Of a stretch of 64,000 nucleotides of DNA, positions 43,721 to 53,359 are shown one piece after another. The number at the start of each line of letters is the position of its first letter. Position 1 is the stretch's first letter. The notes beneath the pieces were generated by a model. The model ran no database searches and was not told the DNA's origin. It saw only the letters and a program-made list of their open reading frames with translations. Origin of the DNA: GCA-2705445 sp002705445 (lineage in GTDB: Bacteria > Pseudomonadota > Gammaproteobacteria > Poriferisulfidales > GCA-002705445). Made by a program: the position numbers and the translations under genes. The DNA is taken from positions 124,001 through 188,000 of the forward strand of contig JBJKYB010000002.1 in assembly GCA_045561235.1 (NCBI GenBank), read 5' to 3'.

Positions 43721-44518
43721 CTAAACCCAAAAAACTATTCTATTTCTTTTTGCAGAGTAAACAATAAGAAATAATAACAGTTGTAAAATAGTTATAATTA
43801 TCGCTCCATACCAAACATAAATATCAAATTTATCGCCAATTAAATCATTCCTAACGATCCCGATAAAATAAGTAAAAGGATTAAAATAGATATAGTTAAT
43901 ATACTCACCAAGCATTTCAGGCTTCCACAATACAGGGGTTAAGAGAAGCATTGGTGCCATAAGTGCTTTTATAGTTGGTTCAACATCTCTATAACGTGCA
44001 GAAATTATTCCTATAGTTGCAGAGTATAAAACAGAATTAATAAAAATTAGAAAAATCGACAATGGTAACGTTAAAATTAATCTAGGGTTTATTTCAGGCT
44101 GCATAATAATTAATAAAATAAATATTAATGGTAAATGATGTAAAAATAATAATAAATTCAAATATGACTTTCTAAGAACATAAAAAATTGGTGGTGAGGG
44201 ATAAGTTTTAATCAATAATGCTGATCCGGAAAATATTTCTGGACCATCATTTACTATAGAAATTATCCATGTCCAAATGATAAAGCCGGAAAATAAATAT
44301 AAAAGAAAGTTTTTCCAATCTAAATTAAAAATTGTACTCCATAGTAAGCATAACGCCCCTGCAGAGATTGCCATACCAACTACAACCCACCATGGGCCAA
44401 GGTAAGTTTTTCTATATTTTAATTTTAAGTCAAAATAAGCTAAATAAGTCCAAGAAGAAAAACTTTTAAAAGAATATATTAGATCTGCAATTGCACAGTT
44501 TTTTTCAAAAAAATTCAT
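43721..44518 (-). CDS. wzm: O-antigen/polysaccharide ABC exporter permease (Wzm/KpsM type)
   Basis: Membrane subunit of the exporter, 265 residues with six predicted helices (ABC-2 type). DLKLKYRKTYLGPWWVV is the conserved N-terminal amphipathic segment of Wzm. ISARYRDVEPTIKALMAP and TPVLWKPEMLG, then YFNPFTYFIGIVRN, are characteristic of the family. It is paired with wzt and 11 nt downstream of the ligase-like gene, indicating ABC-dependent rather than Wzx/Wzy export. Confidence 0.93.
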   Translation of the reverse strand: MNFFEKNCAIADLIYSFKSFSSWTYLAYFDLKLKYRKTYLGPWWVVVGMAISAGALCLLWSTIFNLDWKNFLLYLFSGFIIWTWIISIVNDGPEIFSGSALLIKTYPSPPIFYVLRKSYLNLLLFLHHLPLIFILLIIMQPEINPRLILTLPLSIFLIFINSVLYSATIGIISARYRDVEPTIKALMAPMLLLTPVLWKPEMLGEYINYIYFNPFTYFIGIVRNDLIGDKFDIYVWYGAIIITILQLLLFLIVYSAKRNRIVFWV

Positions 44519-44529
44519 CTTATTAATCT

Positions 44530-45786
44530 TTAATTTTTAACTTTATTTTTATAAAATAAACTAATTAGTATTATCAAAAATAATCCTAACATATTATCAT
44601 AAAAAGCACTGTTAAATAATGATGAAATTAAAACTACAATAAAAGTAGCTACTGACATTGGACTGTTGCAATTAATAAATAAGAGATATAAGAAAATAAA
44701 AAACGATAATAATCCTAAAATTCCAAGTTGTACAGAAATACTTACAAACTCACTATGAGGGTTATTTGTTACAAGGGGATTCGAACTAATTCCTTCGCTA
44801 CTACCTATTTCTGAGTTTCCATTAACATATTTTATATTTTTCTTATCAAGATAGTTTTCTATCAATTTATAAAATGAGCCAACACCATTACCTAAAATAG
44901 GTTCATCTAAGAAATTTTGCACACCGACTTTAAGCCAAATATATCTCATGCCAATTGATGAATTATAATTTTCATCTTGAATTTGTTTTATATTATTTTT
45001 TGTTAAATTAATCCTATGCTCTAAATTATTTGAAAAATTTGTTGTCATTAATAAAATGATTAATGAAAGAAAAAATAATCTAAATTTATTATTAGTGATT
45101 ATCTTAAAAAAAGAAAATGCAAAAAGAAAAGTAATAAGTATATATGCAGTTCTTGAATCACTCATAAAAATGATATTGATAAAAGCCAATATTGAAAGAA
45201 AGTATAAAATTAAATTATTATTTTTCTTAGCATAGTAAAGACATAAAAATGAATAGAATGATAAGGCTACACCCTGAATAATACGATTTTGAAAGACTGA
45301 TGATCTTGTTTCAATAATATCTATATTAACTGAAATATTTAAGAATTTTATATCTTTATAAAAATTTTCCATATTTATAAAAAAAAAATATTTAACGTAT
45401 GATAATACTAGTATAAATGTTGCCCCTATTAGAAAGTATTTTAGAACTAAATCGTGATTTTTAAATGTTTTAAGATAATAAAATAAAAATGGAATATAAA
45501 TAATTTTGATGTATTTTTTTAGTGAATTAAGTGTTTCATTTGGTTCTGCTATAGTATAGGAAGATGAAATAACAAATAAAAAAAATATAAGAAAACATAT
45601 TTTAAAAAAGAAATCATTCCTAAAAATTTCATCAAAACTATTATCTTTAATACATAAAATAAATGCTGAAAATACTGTCAATATCAGGAAGAAATTAGTT
45701 GCAGCAGTAGATATTAGTATAAAGAACGCTGCCAATGGGAGTAAATATATATTTATTTTTTCAATGCTAATTATTGTATTTGGCAT
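44530..45786 (-). CDS. O-antigen ligase family membrane protein (WaaL-like)
   Basis: Polytopic protein of 418 residues with about ten to twelve helices and a Wzy_C/ligase-type region: GNGVGSFYKLIE and NNPHSEFVSISVQLGILGLL (about 345-364), the H-x-E pattern common to O-antigen ligases and polymerases. Next to wzm/wzt, which need no Wzy polymerase, it is most likely the ligase that joins the exported glycan to lipid A-core. It lies 17 nt after purA, so it may be reached by readthrough from the purA operon. Confidence 0.78.
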   Translation of the reverse strand: MPNTIISIEKINIYLLPLAAFFILISTAATNFFLILTVFSAFILCIKDNSFDEIFRNDFFFKICFLIFFLFVISSSYTIAEPNETLNSLKKYIKIIYIPFLFYYLKTFKNHDLVLKYFLIGATFILVLSYVKYFFFINMENFYKDIKFLNISVNIDIIETRSSVFQNRIIQGVALSFYSFLCLYYAKKNNNLILYFLSILAFINIIFMSDSRTAYILITFLFAFSFFKIITNNKFRLFFLSLIILLMTTNFSNNLEHRINLTKNNIKQIQDENYNSSIGMRYIWLKVGVQNFLDEPILGNGVGSFYKLIENYLDKKNIKYVNGNSEIGSSEGISSNPLVTNNPHSEFVSISVQLGILGLLSFFIFLYLLFINCNSPMSVATFIVVLISSLFNSAFYDNMLGLFLIILISLFYKNKVKN

Positions 45787-45803
45787 TAGAACCTACCGTT
45801 TTT

Positions 45804-47043
45804 TTAAAAGAATTTTCTAATTATTATATTTTCTTCCCTTCCTGGACCATTTGAAATAATATCAATTGGAACTCCAAGAAATTGCTCTACATCTTCAATA
45901 TATATTTTTGCATTTTCAGGAAGTTCTTCATATTTTTTTATTCCTGTTGTACTTTTTCCCCACCCTTCATATTCTTTATATACTGGTTTATTATTTTCAT
46001 ATGACACACAAACTTTGATTTTTTCAAAGGTATCTAATACGTCTAATTTCGTTAAGCAAATGCCTGTAAAACCATTTATAATAATAGATCTTTTTAGCGC
46101 AACTAGATCTAACCAACCACATCGTCTTTCCCGACCAGTGGTAGCTCCAAATTCATGACCTCTTTCAGATAATGTTTTACCATCATTGTCAAACAGCTCT
46201 GTCATAAATGGGCCTGACCCTACTCTTGTTGTATAAGCCTTAACTATCGCTAATATATAATTTAAATTTTTTGGAGATACGCCTGAACCAGTAAATATTC
46301 CTCCGACTGTAGTATTAGATGATGTTACATATGGGTATGTACCATGGTCTATATCCAATAATGTTCCTTGAGCGCCCTCAAAAACTATTTTTTTATTATT
46401 TTTAAAAGATTGATTTATATATTCAGGCACATCGATGATAAATTTTTTATAATTATCATAATGTTCTAATAATTTTTCATGAACTTCGTTGACTTCAAAA
46501 ATACTAACTTTATAATAATTTTTTAAAATAAAATTATGGTAGTCTAATAATTCTTCTACTTTTTCTAAAAGAATTTTTTGATCTGATAAATCACCTAACC
46601 TAATGCCCCTTCTTGATATCTTATCTTCGTATGCTGGACCAATTCCTCTTCCTGTTGTACCTATCTTACTTTTTCCTTTTTTTTTCTCTCTAGCTTTATC
46701 AATTTCTATATGAACTGGAAGAATTAAAGGGCAGCCATCGGAAAGAAGCAGTCTATTATTTATTTCTATATTACTCCTCTTTTAAAACACTTATTTCTTC
46801 ACTTAATGCTTCTAATGAAAGAACTACACCGTTTCCAATAATACATTTAACGTTATCATGTAAGATACCTGAGGGAATTAGATGTAATATTGTAGTTTTA
46901 TCATCTACTACAAGTGTATGTCCAGCATTATGGCCGCCTTGGAACCTAACAACAGCATCACATTTCTCAGTTAATAAATCAACTATTTTACCCTTACCTT
47001 CATCTCCCCACTGCGCTCCTAAGATTGCTATACAATTATTCAT
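45804..47043 (-). CDS. purA: Adenylosuccinate synthetase, frameshifted
   Basis: Joins IMP and aspartate with GTP on the way to AMP. The N-terminal part reads LGAQWGDEGKGKIVD, QGGHNAGHT and LIPSGIL and stops after VLKEE. The remainder (IEINNRLLLSDGCPLIL, GTTGRGIGPAYEDK, GAQGTLLDIDHGTYPYV, CLTKLDVLD, GPGREENIII) is in another frame from about 46775. Deleting one base near 46775-46790, for example one A of the AAAA run, restores 412 residues aligned throughout with PurA. An apparent GTG start at 46430 is internal. A sequencing error is most likely. The ATG at 47043 fits the family start better than one 6 nt upstream. Confidence 0.92.
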
Positions 47044-48070
47044 TATCATTCTCGGTAAACCATTTTCCAGATTTATTTACTAACTTGTATTTTGTTTTAT
47101 TAAAAAATTGATTTTTCAGTAAATATCTAACATCTATACTAAAGCCTATTCCAGTGATTCCATCAGAATTTAAATCATATTTCCCACCAATCGCAACTTC
47201 TTCACTATCATTTTCTAAGTAAGCACTAAATATAATATCATTTTCATAATCAAAACCTTTTATCTCACAAAAATCAAAATTGATATTTACATCACTATGA
47301 GACTTTTCTATAAATTTTGAAAACAAACACATGTATCGTATATCTTTTTCTATTCGATTATCAAAAACCTTTATTTGATTAAGACATTTTTCAATTTCTT
47401 TAATAGAACCATGCATCTTTGGAAAGTTATTCAAGCACTCCTTCAAAGACTCATCAATGTCCAGATGATTTAAAAATTTCTTAATCTCTGAACTTGATTT
47501 ACTTCTTATTAGATTTTTAATTTCTTTTTCTTGTTCTTTTTCTAGATGCGCACAAGATATTAATTTCTTAAATATACCAACATGACCTAAATCTAAAAAT
47601 ATTTTTTTATTTGTAAATTTTTTTAGAACATCAATCATTAATATAACGAGCTCGGCATCGTTCTCAATTTCACTACTACCTATTAATTCAGCTCCCGCCT
47701 GAATTGGTAATCTAGAATTTTTTGTACTATCATTTTTTGCTCTTACAACATGGTCAAAATAGCAATATCTGTTGATATCATTATCATTATATGTGGAATA
47801 TATTCTTGAAATTTGTGAGGTTATGTCTGCTCGCAGACCTAATTGTTTTCCAGTCTCTTGGTCAATTAGTTTAAATGTTTGTAAATTCAAGTCCTCGCTA
47901 GCATCTCGTGCAAGAGAATCTATATATTCTATTAAAGGAGGTATTACCAATCCATAACCAGATGAAATGAATGTATCTACAACTTCTCTTCTTTTCATTT
48001 CAAGCCAATAAGCTTGTTCAGGCAAGATGTCATCTATACCTTCAGGTAATATCCATTTTGTAGTCGGCAT
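47036..48070 (-). CDS. hisZ: ATP phosphoribosyltransferase regulatory subunit HisZ
   Basis: Catalytically silent HisRS-like protein that binds short-form HisG and makes it sensitive to histidine. The 344-residue product begins KWILPEGIDDILPEQA, and has QTFKLIDQETGKQLGLRADIT, AGAELIGSSEIENDAELV and GIGFSIDVRYLL. It lacks the anticodon-binding domain of HisRS, and its place between hflC and purA is typical of HisZ in Pseudomonas-like genomes. It implies a short HisG elsewhere. Its end overlaps purA by 8 nt. Confidence 0.92.
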   Translation of the reverse strand: MPTTKWILPEGIDDILPEQAYWLEMKRREVVDTFISSGYGLVIPPLIEYIDSLARDASEDLNLQTFKLIDQETGKQLGLRADITSQISRIYSTYNDNDINRYCYFDHVVRAKNDSTKNSRLPIQAGAELIGSSEIENDAELVILMIDVLKKFTNKKIFLDLGHVGIFKKLISCAHLEKEQEKEIKNLIRSKSSSEIKKFLNHLDIDESLKECLNNFPKMHGSIKEIEKCLNQIKVFDNRIEKDIRYMCLFSKFIEKSHSDVNINFDFCEIKGFDYENDIIFSAYLENDSEEVAIGGKYDLNSDGITGIGFSIDVRYLLKNQFFNKTKYKLVNKSGKWFTENDNE

Positions 48071-48110
48071 TTTCTTATTATATTTATTTTATTTAATTTT
48101 TTAAAAAAAC

Positions 48111-48965
48111 CTATTTTATATCTTTAAAATATTCAAAAAATTCTGAATCAGGATCTATAACAAGCATATCAGATTTTTCTTTAAATGAATTAATATACGC
48201 CTTCAAACTTCTTGTAAATGCATAAAACTCTGCGTCTTTGCCGTATGCGTTAGCATATAATGCGGTTGCTTTAGCATCACCAGAACCTCTCTCTTGCTCA
48301 GATGTTCTGTATGCCTCCGCAATAATAATAGTTCTTTCTTTATCAGCTTCTGCTCTAATATTTTCAGCTGTTTCTTTTCCTCTTGCTCTAAAATCTTTAG
48401 CTGTTCTACTTCTTTCAGCACGCATCCTCTGATAAACCGATTCACTTACATCACCAGGCAGCTCAATTCTACTAATTCTTACATCTACTAACTCTATCCC
48501 TAGTTCAGATGCTACTAGTTGAGCTTTTGTTTCAAGTTCTTGCATAATTTGTTCTCTTTCGCCCGATATTGCTTGCTGAATGGTTCTAATACCAAATTGG
48601 TTTTTAAGCTCATCTTTTACAATTTGCGTAATTCTACCTTCAGCTCTCGTTCTATCTCCTAGTGTAGATTTATAATATGATTTTACATTTGCAATCTTCC
48701 ATTTAACAAAAAAATCTACAGACATGTTTTTCTTTTCACTTGTTAGAAATAGTTCAGGCTTAGCATCTAAAGTAAGAATCCTTGCATCAAATTTTCTTAC
48801 ATTGTTAACTAATGGTAATTTAAAATGTAAGCCTGGCTTAAGATCATCTCTTTTTATTTCTCCAAGTTGAAATACCATTGCCCTTTGAGTTTCTTTAACA
48901 AAGAAAGTGGTAGAACTGAATATTAAAAATGCACCGCCTATGATAAATATTAACTTAGTATTCAT
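48111..48965 (-). CDS. hflC: FtsH protease modulator HflC
   Basis: Membrane-anchored SPFH/band-7 protein that assembles with HflK into a large periplasmic cage around FtsH. The 284-residue protein has an N-terminal helix (about 5-22), FKETQRAMVFQLGEIKRDDL, GIELVDVRISRIELPGDVSESVYQRM and the long helix RARGKETAENIRAEADKER. SGDAKATALYANAYGKDAEFYAF is a strong HflC signature. It is 2 nt downstream of hflK. Confidence 0.96.
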   Translation of the reverse strand: MNTKLIFIIGGAFLIFSSTTFFVKETQRAMVFQLGEIKRDDLKPGLHFKLPLVNNVRKFDARILTLDAKPELFLTSEKKNMSVDFFVKWKIANVKSYYKSTLGDRTRAEGRITQIVKDELKNQFGIRTIQQAISGEREQIMQELETKAQLVASELGIELVDVRISRIELPGDVSESVYQRMRAERSRTAKDFRARGKETAENIRAEADKERTIIIAEAYRTSEQERGSGDAKATALYANAYGKDAEFYAFTRSLKAYINSFKEKSDMLVIDPDSEFFEYFKDIK

Positions 48966-48967
48966 TT

Positions 48968-50104
48968 TTATCTACCCTCCCTATTGTTAGTATCATTACT
49001 AATAAATTCATTGATTTCGTCCTCTTCTTCAAGATTTCCGTCAATTTCTTTTGAACTTATAATTTTATCAAGCGGTAATAGCATTAAGTTATTACCAGAT
49101 TTAATGTCAATCATGAGTTTCGAACTATTTGATAAAACTGATTCTAAGGCGTCCATATACAAACGTTTCCTAGTTACCTCTGGAGCTCTTTTATATTCTT
49201 TTAATAGTTTCGAGAATCTATCCGCGTCACCCTCAGCATTTGCTATAACTTGCTCTTTGTAAGCTAACGCATCCTGAATCATACGTGCCGCCTCTCCTCG
49301 TGCTTTAGGAACTATCTCATTTGCATAAGCTTGAGCCTCATTTTTATAACGTTCCATATCTTCTCTTGCCTTTGTAGCATCTTGAAATGCATCTTGAACA
49401 GCATCAGGTGGTTGTGAATCTTGAAGGTTAACTGTTGTTACTTGAATTCCTGCTTGATAACTGTCAAGAACTTGTTGCATTAATGTTTCTGTGGTATTTG
49501 ATATTTCCGTTCTTCCTTCTCTCAAAATATAATCCATCTTGTTTTTACCAACAACATCTCGAATTGCAGAATCAAGCACTCCACATATTGTACTTCTACT
49601 TCCAAATCTACATGTTCTGTCGCCAGGGATGTCAGGATTTTCAACATTAAATAAATAATCCTCAGCATTATTTATTCTGTATTGAACTGAAAAAGCTAGT
49701 TCAACTATATTTTCGTCTTGAGTAAGCATAGTTGTTCTCTTTTCAACACTTCGAATACCAGTAAAATTGACTGTTTCGTGGGTTTCAATTGGTCTTGGCA
49801 AATGCCAACCTGGGCCAGGCATAGCTGTCCTTTGATATTCACCAAATCTTAAAATTACCGCTCGCTCATTTTCACTTACTATATAAAAACCACTTGCCGA
49901 CCAAATTAGTGCGGCTATTACTAATAATGATACTATTGATTTACTTTTTTTTGGTCCACCTGACGAGCCATTAGAAGTTTTTTTTCCGAATATACCGCTA
50001 AATGATGTCATGAGTTTATTAATTACAGCATCAAGATCCGGAGGGGATTGTCTTCTATCCCTTTCCCACGGATCTTTATCTTTTTTATCTTGATTCCAAG
50101 GCAT
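48968..50104 (-). CDS. hflK: FtsH protease modulator HflK
   Basis: Partner of HflC in the FtsH regulatory complex. From the ATG at 50104 the protein has 378 residues: a charged N-terminus MPWNQDKKDKDPWERD, a Gly/Ser-rich linker, a membrane helix at about 65-80, then SENERAVILRFGEYQRTAMPGPGWHLPRP (in part) and the SPFH domain. RAPEVTRKRLYMDALE is typical of HflK. An upstream in-frame ATG at 50119 precedes the GGAG ribosome site, so the later ATG is used. The stop is 2 nt from hflC. Confidence 0.96.
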   Translation of the reverse strand: MPWNQDKKDKDPWERDRRQSPPDLDAVINKLMTSFSGIFGKKTSNGSSGGPKKSKSIVSLLVIAALIWSASGFYIVSENERAVILRFGEYQRTAMPGPGWHLPRPIETHETVNFTGIRSVEKRTTMLTQDENIVELAFSVQYRINNAEDYLFNVENPDIPGDRTCRFGSRSTICGVLDSAIRDVVGKNKMDYILREGRTEISNTTETLMQQVLDSYQAGIQVTTVNLQDSQPPDAVQDAFQDATKAREDMERYKNEAQAYANEIVPKARGEAARMIQDALAYKEQVIANAEGDADRFSKLLKEYKRAPEVTRKRLYMDALESVLSNSSKLMIDIKSGNNLMLLPLDKIISSKEIDGNLEEEDEINEFISNDTNNREGR

Positions 50105-50167
50105 TATGTCTATCTCCATTTTAAAAATACGTTACATTAAATATTATAGCTTTATTATATAGAATAA

Positions 50168-51481
50168 TTATCCAGTTTTATGAATTTCTTCTGAATTTTT
50201 TTGATTTTTTTGCAAATCGCCATCAATATAGCCTTTTTTAGTCAAATATTTTATATAGCTTTTTGATGCCATAAAGTTTATTTTCATATGTCCTGATTTT
50301 GCAAAGGTTTCATCAATAACATTACAATTTTGGTAAATCGACGATCGCATATCATGTTGACTAGTTGATAATTCTAAAGACATATACTTATAGTTGTCAA
50401 AAAATTTATCTGACATTAGTTTTCTTAGAGCTTCAATACCATAACCAGTTTTTGCAGAAACATAACAAAAAGAATCTTTTTGCAAATGAAGAAAATTTTC
50501 AGGGTTATAATTTTGATCTATTTTATTAAAAACTAATATTTTAGGTATTTTTTTTGCACCAATACTGTCCAACACGTCGTTTACCTCATTTATATATGAT
50601 AGAAAATTATCATCACTCAAATCTATCACATGAAGGAGTAAGCTACTTTCAGCAACCTCAGAAAGAGTAGATTTAAAAGATTCTACTAGATGGTGTGGAA
50701 GACCTCTTATAAAACCAACGGTATCACTTATGACCGCATTTTTTTTAAAATCTAAGTCCAATCTTCTATGAATAGGATCTAAAGTTGCAAAAAGTTTATC
50801 TTCAGACAATGTATTCATACCTGTTAATCTGTTAAATAAAGAAGACTTTCCGGCATTTGTATATCCGACTATGCTCACTCTTGGTATGTTTTGTTTCAAT
50901 CTTTGATTTCTGCTAAGGTTTCTTTGATTTCCAACTTTAACCAATCTTTTTTGAAGTGTTTTTATTCTTGCTCTAATTAGTCTTCTATCAGTTTCTAATT
51001 GAGTCTCCCCTGGACCCCTTAGACCAATTCCACCTTTTTGTCTTTCTAGATGGCTCCAACCTCTAACTAATCTTGTTGATAAATAGTTTAATTGTGCTAA
51101 TTCGACCTGCAATTTACCTTCATGGGAAAATGCTCTTTGAGAAAATATGTCTAAAATTAGCCCAGTTCTATCTATTACTCGCGCAGAAAATAATATCTCA
51201 AGATTTCTCTCTTGGCTTGGGCTTAAATCTATATTAAATATTACAAGTTTATGGCCAAAGCGTTTTACTTCTTTTTGAAGCATTTCAGCCTCGCCAGTAC
51301 CAATGAAGTATTTAATGCCTACATTTTTATTTTTTTTTGTAAGATAAATTATATTTAAAATTTCAATATTGGCGGAGCTTGCTAGATCCTGAAATTCTTC
51401 TTTAGAATTATTAATATCTAACAATTTATCATTTACATGCACCAAAAGCGCTTTGTTGTTAATGGTATTTATAGAAGTCAA
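50168..51481 (-). CDS. hflX: Ribosome-associated GTPase HflX
   Basis: GTPase that splits stalled 70S ribosomes under stress. The 437-residue protein has the HflX N-terminal domain (GTGEAEML, FNIDLSPSQERNLE, DRTGLILDIFSQRA), the glycine-rich QKGGIGLRGPGETQLE loop, and a G domain with GYTNAGKSSLFN (G1), DTVGFIRGLPH (G3) and NKID (G4). The only reasonable start is TTG at 51481, since an in-frame stop lies directly upstream and the Met count fits the family there. It is 19 nt downstream of hfq. Confidence 0.96.
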   Translation of the reverse strand: MTSINTINNKALLVHVNDKLLDINNSKEEFQDLASSANIEILNIIYLTKKNKNVGIKYFIGTGEAEMLQKEVKRFGHKLVIFNIDLSPSQERNLEILFSARVIDRTGLILDIFSQRAFSHEGKLQVELAQLNYLSTRLVRGWSHLERQKGGIGLRGPGETQLETDRRLIRARIKTLQKRLVKVGNQRNLSRNQRLKQNIPRVSIVGYTNAGKSSLFNRLTGMNTLSEDKLFATLDPIHRRLDLDFKKNAVISDTVGFIRGLPHHLVESFKSTLSEVAESSLLLHVIDLSDDNFLSYINEVNDVLDSIGAKKIPKILVFNKIDQNYNPENFLHLQKDSFCYVSAKTGYGIEALRKLMSDKFFDNYKYMSLELSTSQHDMRSSIYQNCNVIDETFAKSGHMKINFMASKSYIKYLTKKGYIDGDLQKNQKNSEEIHKTG

Positions 51482-51500
51482 ATTCTAAAACTCAACATTA

Positions 51501-51731
51501 TTAATCTTGACCTTCTGTCTGCATTTTTACAGTTTTTGAAGGGACTATAGTAGAAATTGCATGCTTGTAAACCATCTGATTTACTGTATTTTTTAAAATA
51601 ATCACATATTGATCGAAAGAGTCAACCTGGCCTTGGAGTTTAATACCATTGACTAAGTAAATTGATACAGGAATTTTCTCCTTTCTTAAGGCATTCAAAA
51701 ATGGTTCTTGAAGTATTTGGCTTTTTGTCAT
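51501..51731 (-). CDS. hfq: RNA chaperone Hfq
   Basis: Hexameric Sm-like protein that pairs small RNAs with mRNAs. The 76-residue product has the Sm1 and Sm2 motifs: LNALRKEKIPVSIYLVNGIKLQG (in part), DSFDQYVIILKN, and VYKHAISTIVP containing the proximal-face YKHA. It has almost no C-terminal tail compared with E. coli (102 residues), as in many compact genomes. It is in the conserved miaA-hfq-hflX order. Confidence 0.97.
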   Translation of the reverse strand: MTKSQILQEPFLNALRKEKIPVSIYLVNGIKLQGQVDSFDQYVIILKNTVNQMVYKHAISTIVPSKTVKMQTEGQD

Positions 51732-51753
51732 TATTTTTTCTCCAATTGTATTA

Positions 51754-52680
51754 TTATTTCCCTTCTCCTAAGAAAAACTTAACCCTATTTACAATATTAT
51801 CATAGTCCGTGTAACTGTACACTGTAGTTGAATCAAGATGTCGTAACCAGGTAATTTGCCTTTTTGCTAGTTGCCTTGTTGCTGATAATATATTCTTAGA
51901 CATATCGTCTAATGATAGATTGCCATGAAGATAGTCTCTTACTTGCTTGTATCCAATTGTGGACATTGCTGGCATTTCTGAATATTCGTATTTTTTTAAA
52001 AGTTGAGCTACTTCATCAATTAACCCACAATTAATCATTTTTTTGAGCCTCATCTCAATATTGCTATGAAGAAATACTCTATCAAATGGAATTATAGACA
52101 AATTTAAATTTTGAAAATACTGAACATTCTTTGAACATCTATTTAAAATAATACTTGGTTTTTCGTTATTTGAAAAAAAAATTTCTAACATTCGACTAAT
52201 TCTATAACTGTCATTAAAATGAATTTTTTCAGCAGAGCTACTATCGATGTTTTTTAAAAAATTATGAAGATAATCTAAGCTATATTCTTGCATCATTTTA
52301 CTAACCTGCTGTTTAACATCACTTGAAACTTTCTTCAAATCTGAAAGACCTCCTGTAAAAAAGGTTTTAAAATACATCATTGAGCCCCCAACTAACAAAG
52401 GAGTCTTACCCGAGGAGTGTGAATTTTTAATATTTTCTAATAAATCTTTGTAAAATCTAGCAACAGAATATTTATCGGATGGATCAAGAATATCTACCAT
52501 TTTGTGAGGATATTTTAATAAAGTTTTGTGATCAGGTTTTGCTGAACCAATATTGAATTCTTTATATAGCATCACAGAATCTACACTTATAATATCAAAG
52601 TCAAAGTTCTTAGATAAATGAATTGCTAAGTCGGTTTTTCCTGAGGCTGTTGGCCCTAAAATTGATATAACTTTATTCAT
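51754..52680 (-). CDS. miaA: tRNA dimethylallyltransferase MiaA
   Basis: Adds a dimethylallyl group to A37 of tRNAs reading codons beginning with U. The 308-residue protein has the P-loop GPTASGKTDLA, DSVMLYKEFNIGSAKPD, LVGGSMMYFKTFF, and the C-terminal TRQLAKRQITWLR. The ATG at 52680 overlaps the tsaB stop by 8 nt; a TTG five codons earlier is less likely. It is 22 nt before hfq. Confidence 0.96.
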   Translation of the reverse strand: MNKVISILGPTASGKTDLAIHLSKNFDFDIISVDSVMLYKEFNIGSAKPDHKTLLKYPHKMVDILDPSDKYSVARFYKDLLENIKNSHSSGKTPLLVGGSMMYFKTFFTGGLSDLKKVSSDVKQQVSKMMQEYSLDYLHNFLKNIDSSSAEKIHFNDSYRISRMLEIFFSNNEKPSIILNRCSKNVQYFQNLNLSIIPFDRVFLHSNIEMRLKKMINCGLIDEVAQLLKKYEYSEMPAMSTIGYKQVRDYLHGNLSLDDMSKNILSATRQLAKRQITWLRHLDSTTVYSYTDYDNIVNRVKFFLGEGK

Positions 52681-53359
52681 ATTTTTTCTTAGCAATTTTA
52701 TCTCTTATATATAATAAATTAATCTCATCGGATTTTTTTACTAAACCCCTTTCAAAATGTTCATCAATATATGAAAATATTTCCTTTAAATGAGTCTTAC
52801 AACTATCAATTATTTTAATTTCAGAAAATAAAATGTTATTATTTATTCTTTTTAAGATATTTTCATTATTTTGAATTAGAACTAAATTATCTAAAGATAA
52901 ATTCTCTATTTTTTCGTACATGTCGATTTCAGAAGTGAGATTATATTTTTTGTTTTGAAAAAATACTTCAGAAAAATTTTGATAAAACGCCCAATAAATC
53001 TCATTCATTCTTGCGTCAATTGCTATAATTATAGGCGAAGATGTATTTATTTTTTTTAACGCTAATGCCAATACTTGAAATGAATTAATTGGTATTACAG
53101 GTATTTGTAAATAGAATGAAATGGATTTTATGTATGTCAAAGATATTCTTAAACTTGTAAAATTCCCTGGTCCATTATTAAAACTTAATAGCTTTATGTC
53201 TCTTTTGTCTAATTTTGCTTCTTCTAAAATTTCTTTTGTTTCTTCAATTAATGTTTGGGAAATATTTTTATCACTTTTTATTTCTTTCTTAAAAATTTCA
53301 TTATTTTTTTTTACAGCCAAAATAGTTTTATTAAAGGCAGTGTCAATAAATAAAATCAT
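52673..53359 (-). CDS. tsaB: tRNA threonylcarbamoyladenosine biosynthesis protein TsaB
   Basis: Non-catalytic partner of TsaD in forming t6A37 in tRNA. The 228-residue ASKHA-fold protein begins MILFIDTAFNKTILAV and has SFNNGPGNFTSLRISLTYIKS and IIAIDARMNEIYWAFY, the conserved TsaB segments (GPGSFTGLR in E. coli). The ATGA overlap with ispF and the overlap with miaA show a packed operon. Confidence 0.93.
   Translation of the reverse strand: MILFIDTAFNKTILAVKKNNEIFKKEIKSDKNISQTLIEETKEILEEAKLDKRDIKLLSFNNGPGNFTSLRISLTYIKSISFYLQIPVIPINSFQVLALALKKINTSSPIIIAIDARMNEIYWAFYQNFSEVFFQNKKYNLTSEIDMYEKIENLSLDNLVLIQNNENILKRINNNILFSEIKIIDSCKTHLKEIFSYIDEHFERGLVKKSDEINLLYIRDKIAKKKYE

Noticed and set aside
46430..46432. 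GTG as a start codon for a separate short PurA-like gene
   Set aside because: The same frame continues upstream with conserved PurA sequence (GTTGRGIGPAYEDK) to about 46775, so the GTG is internal to a frameshifted purA.
46771..46800. Programmed +1 frameshift in purA, as in prfB
   Set aside because: AGGAG precedes the in-frame TAA, but no family precedent is known to me and identical +1 events occur in two other genes; an insertion error is simpler.
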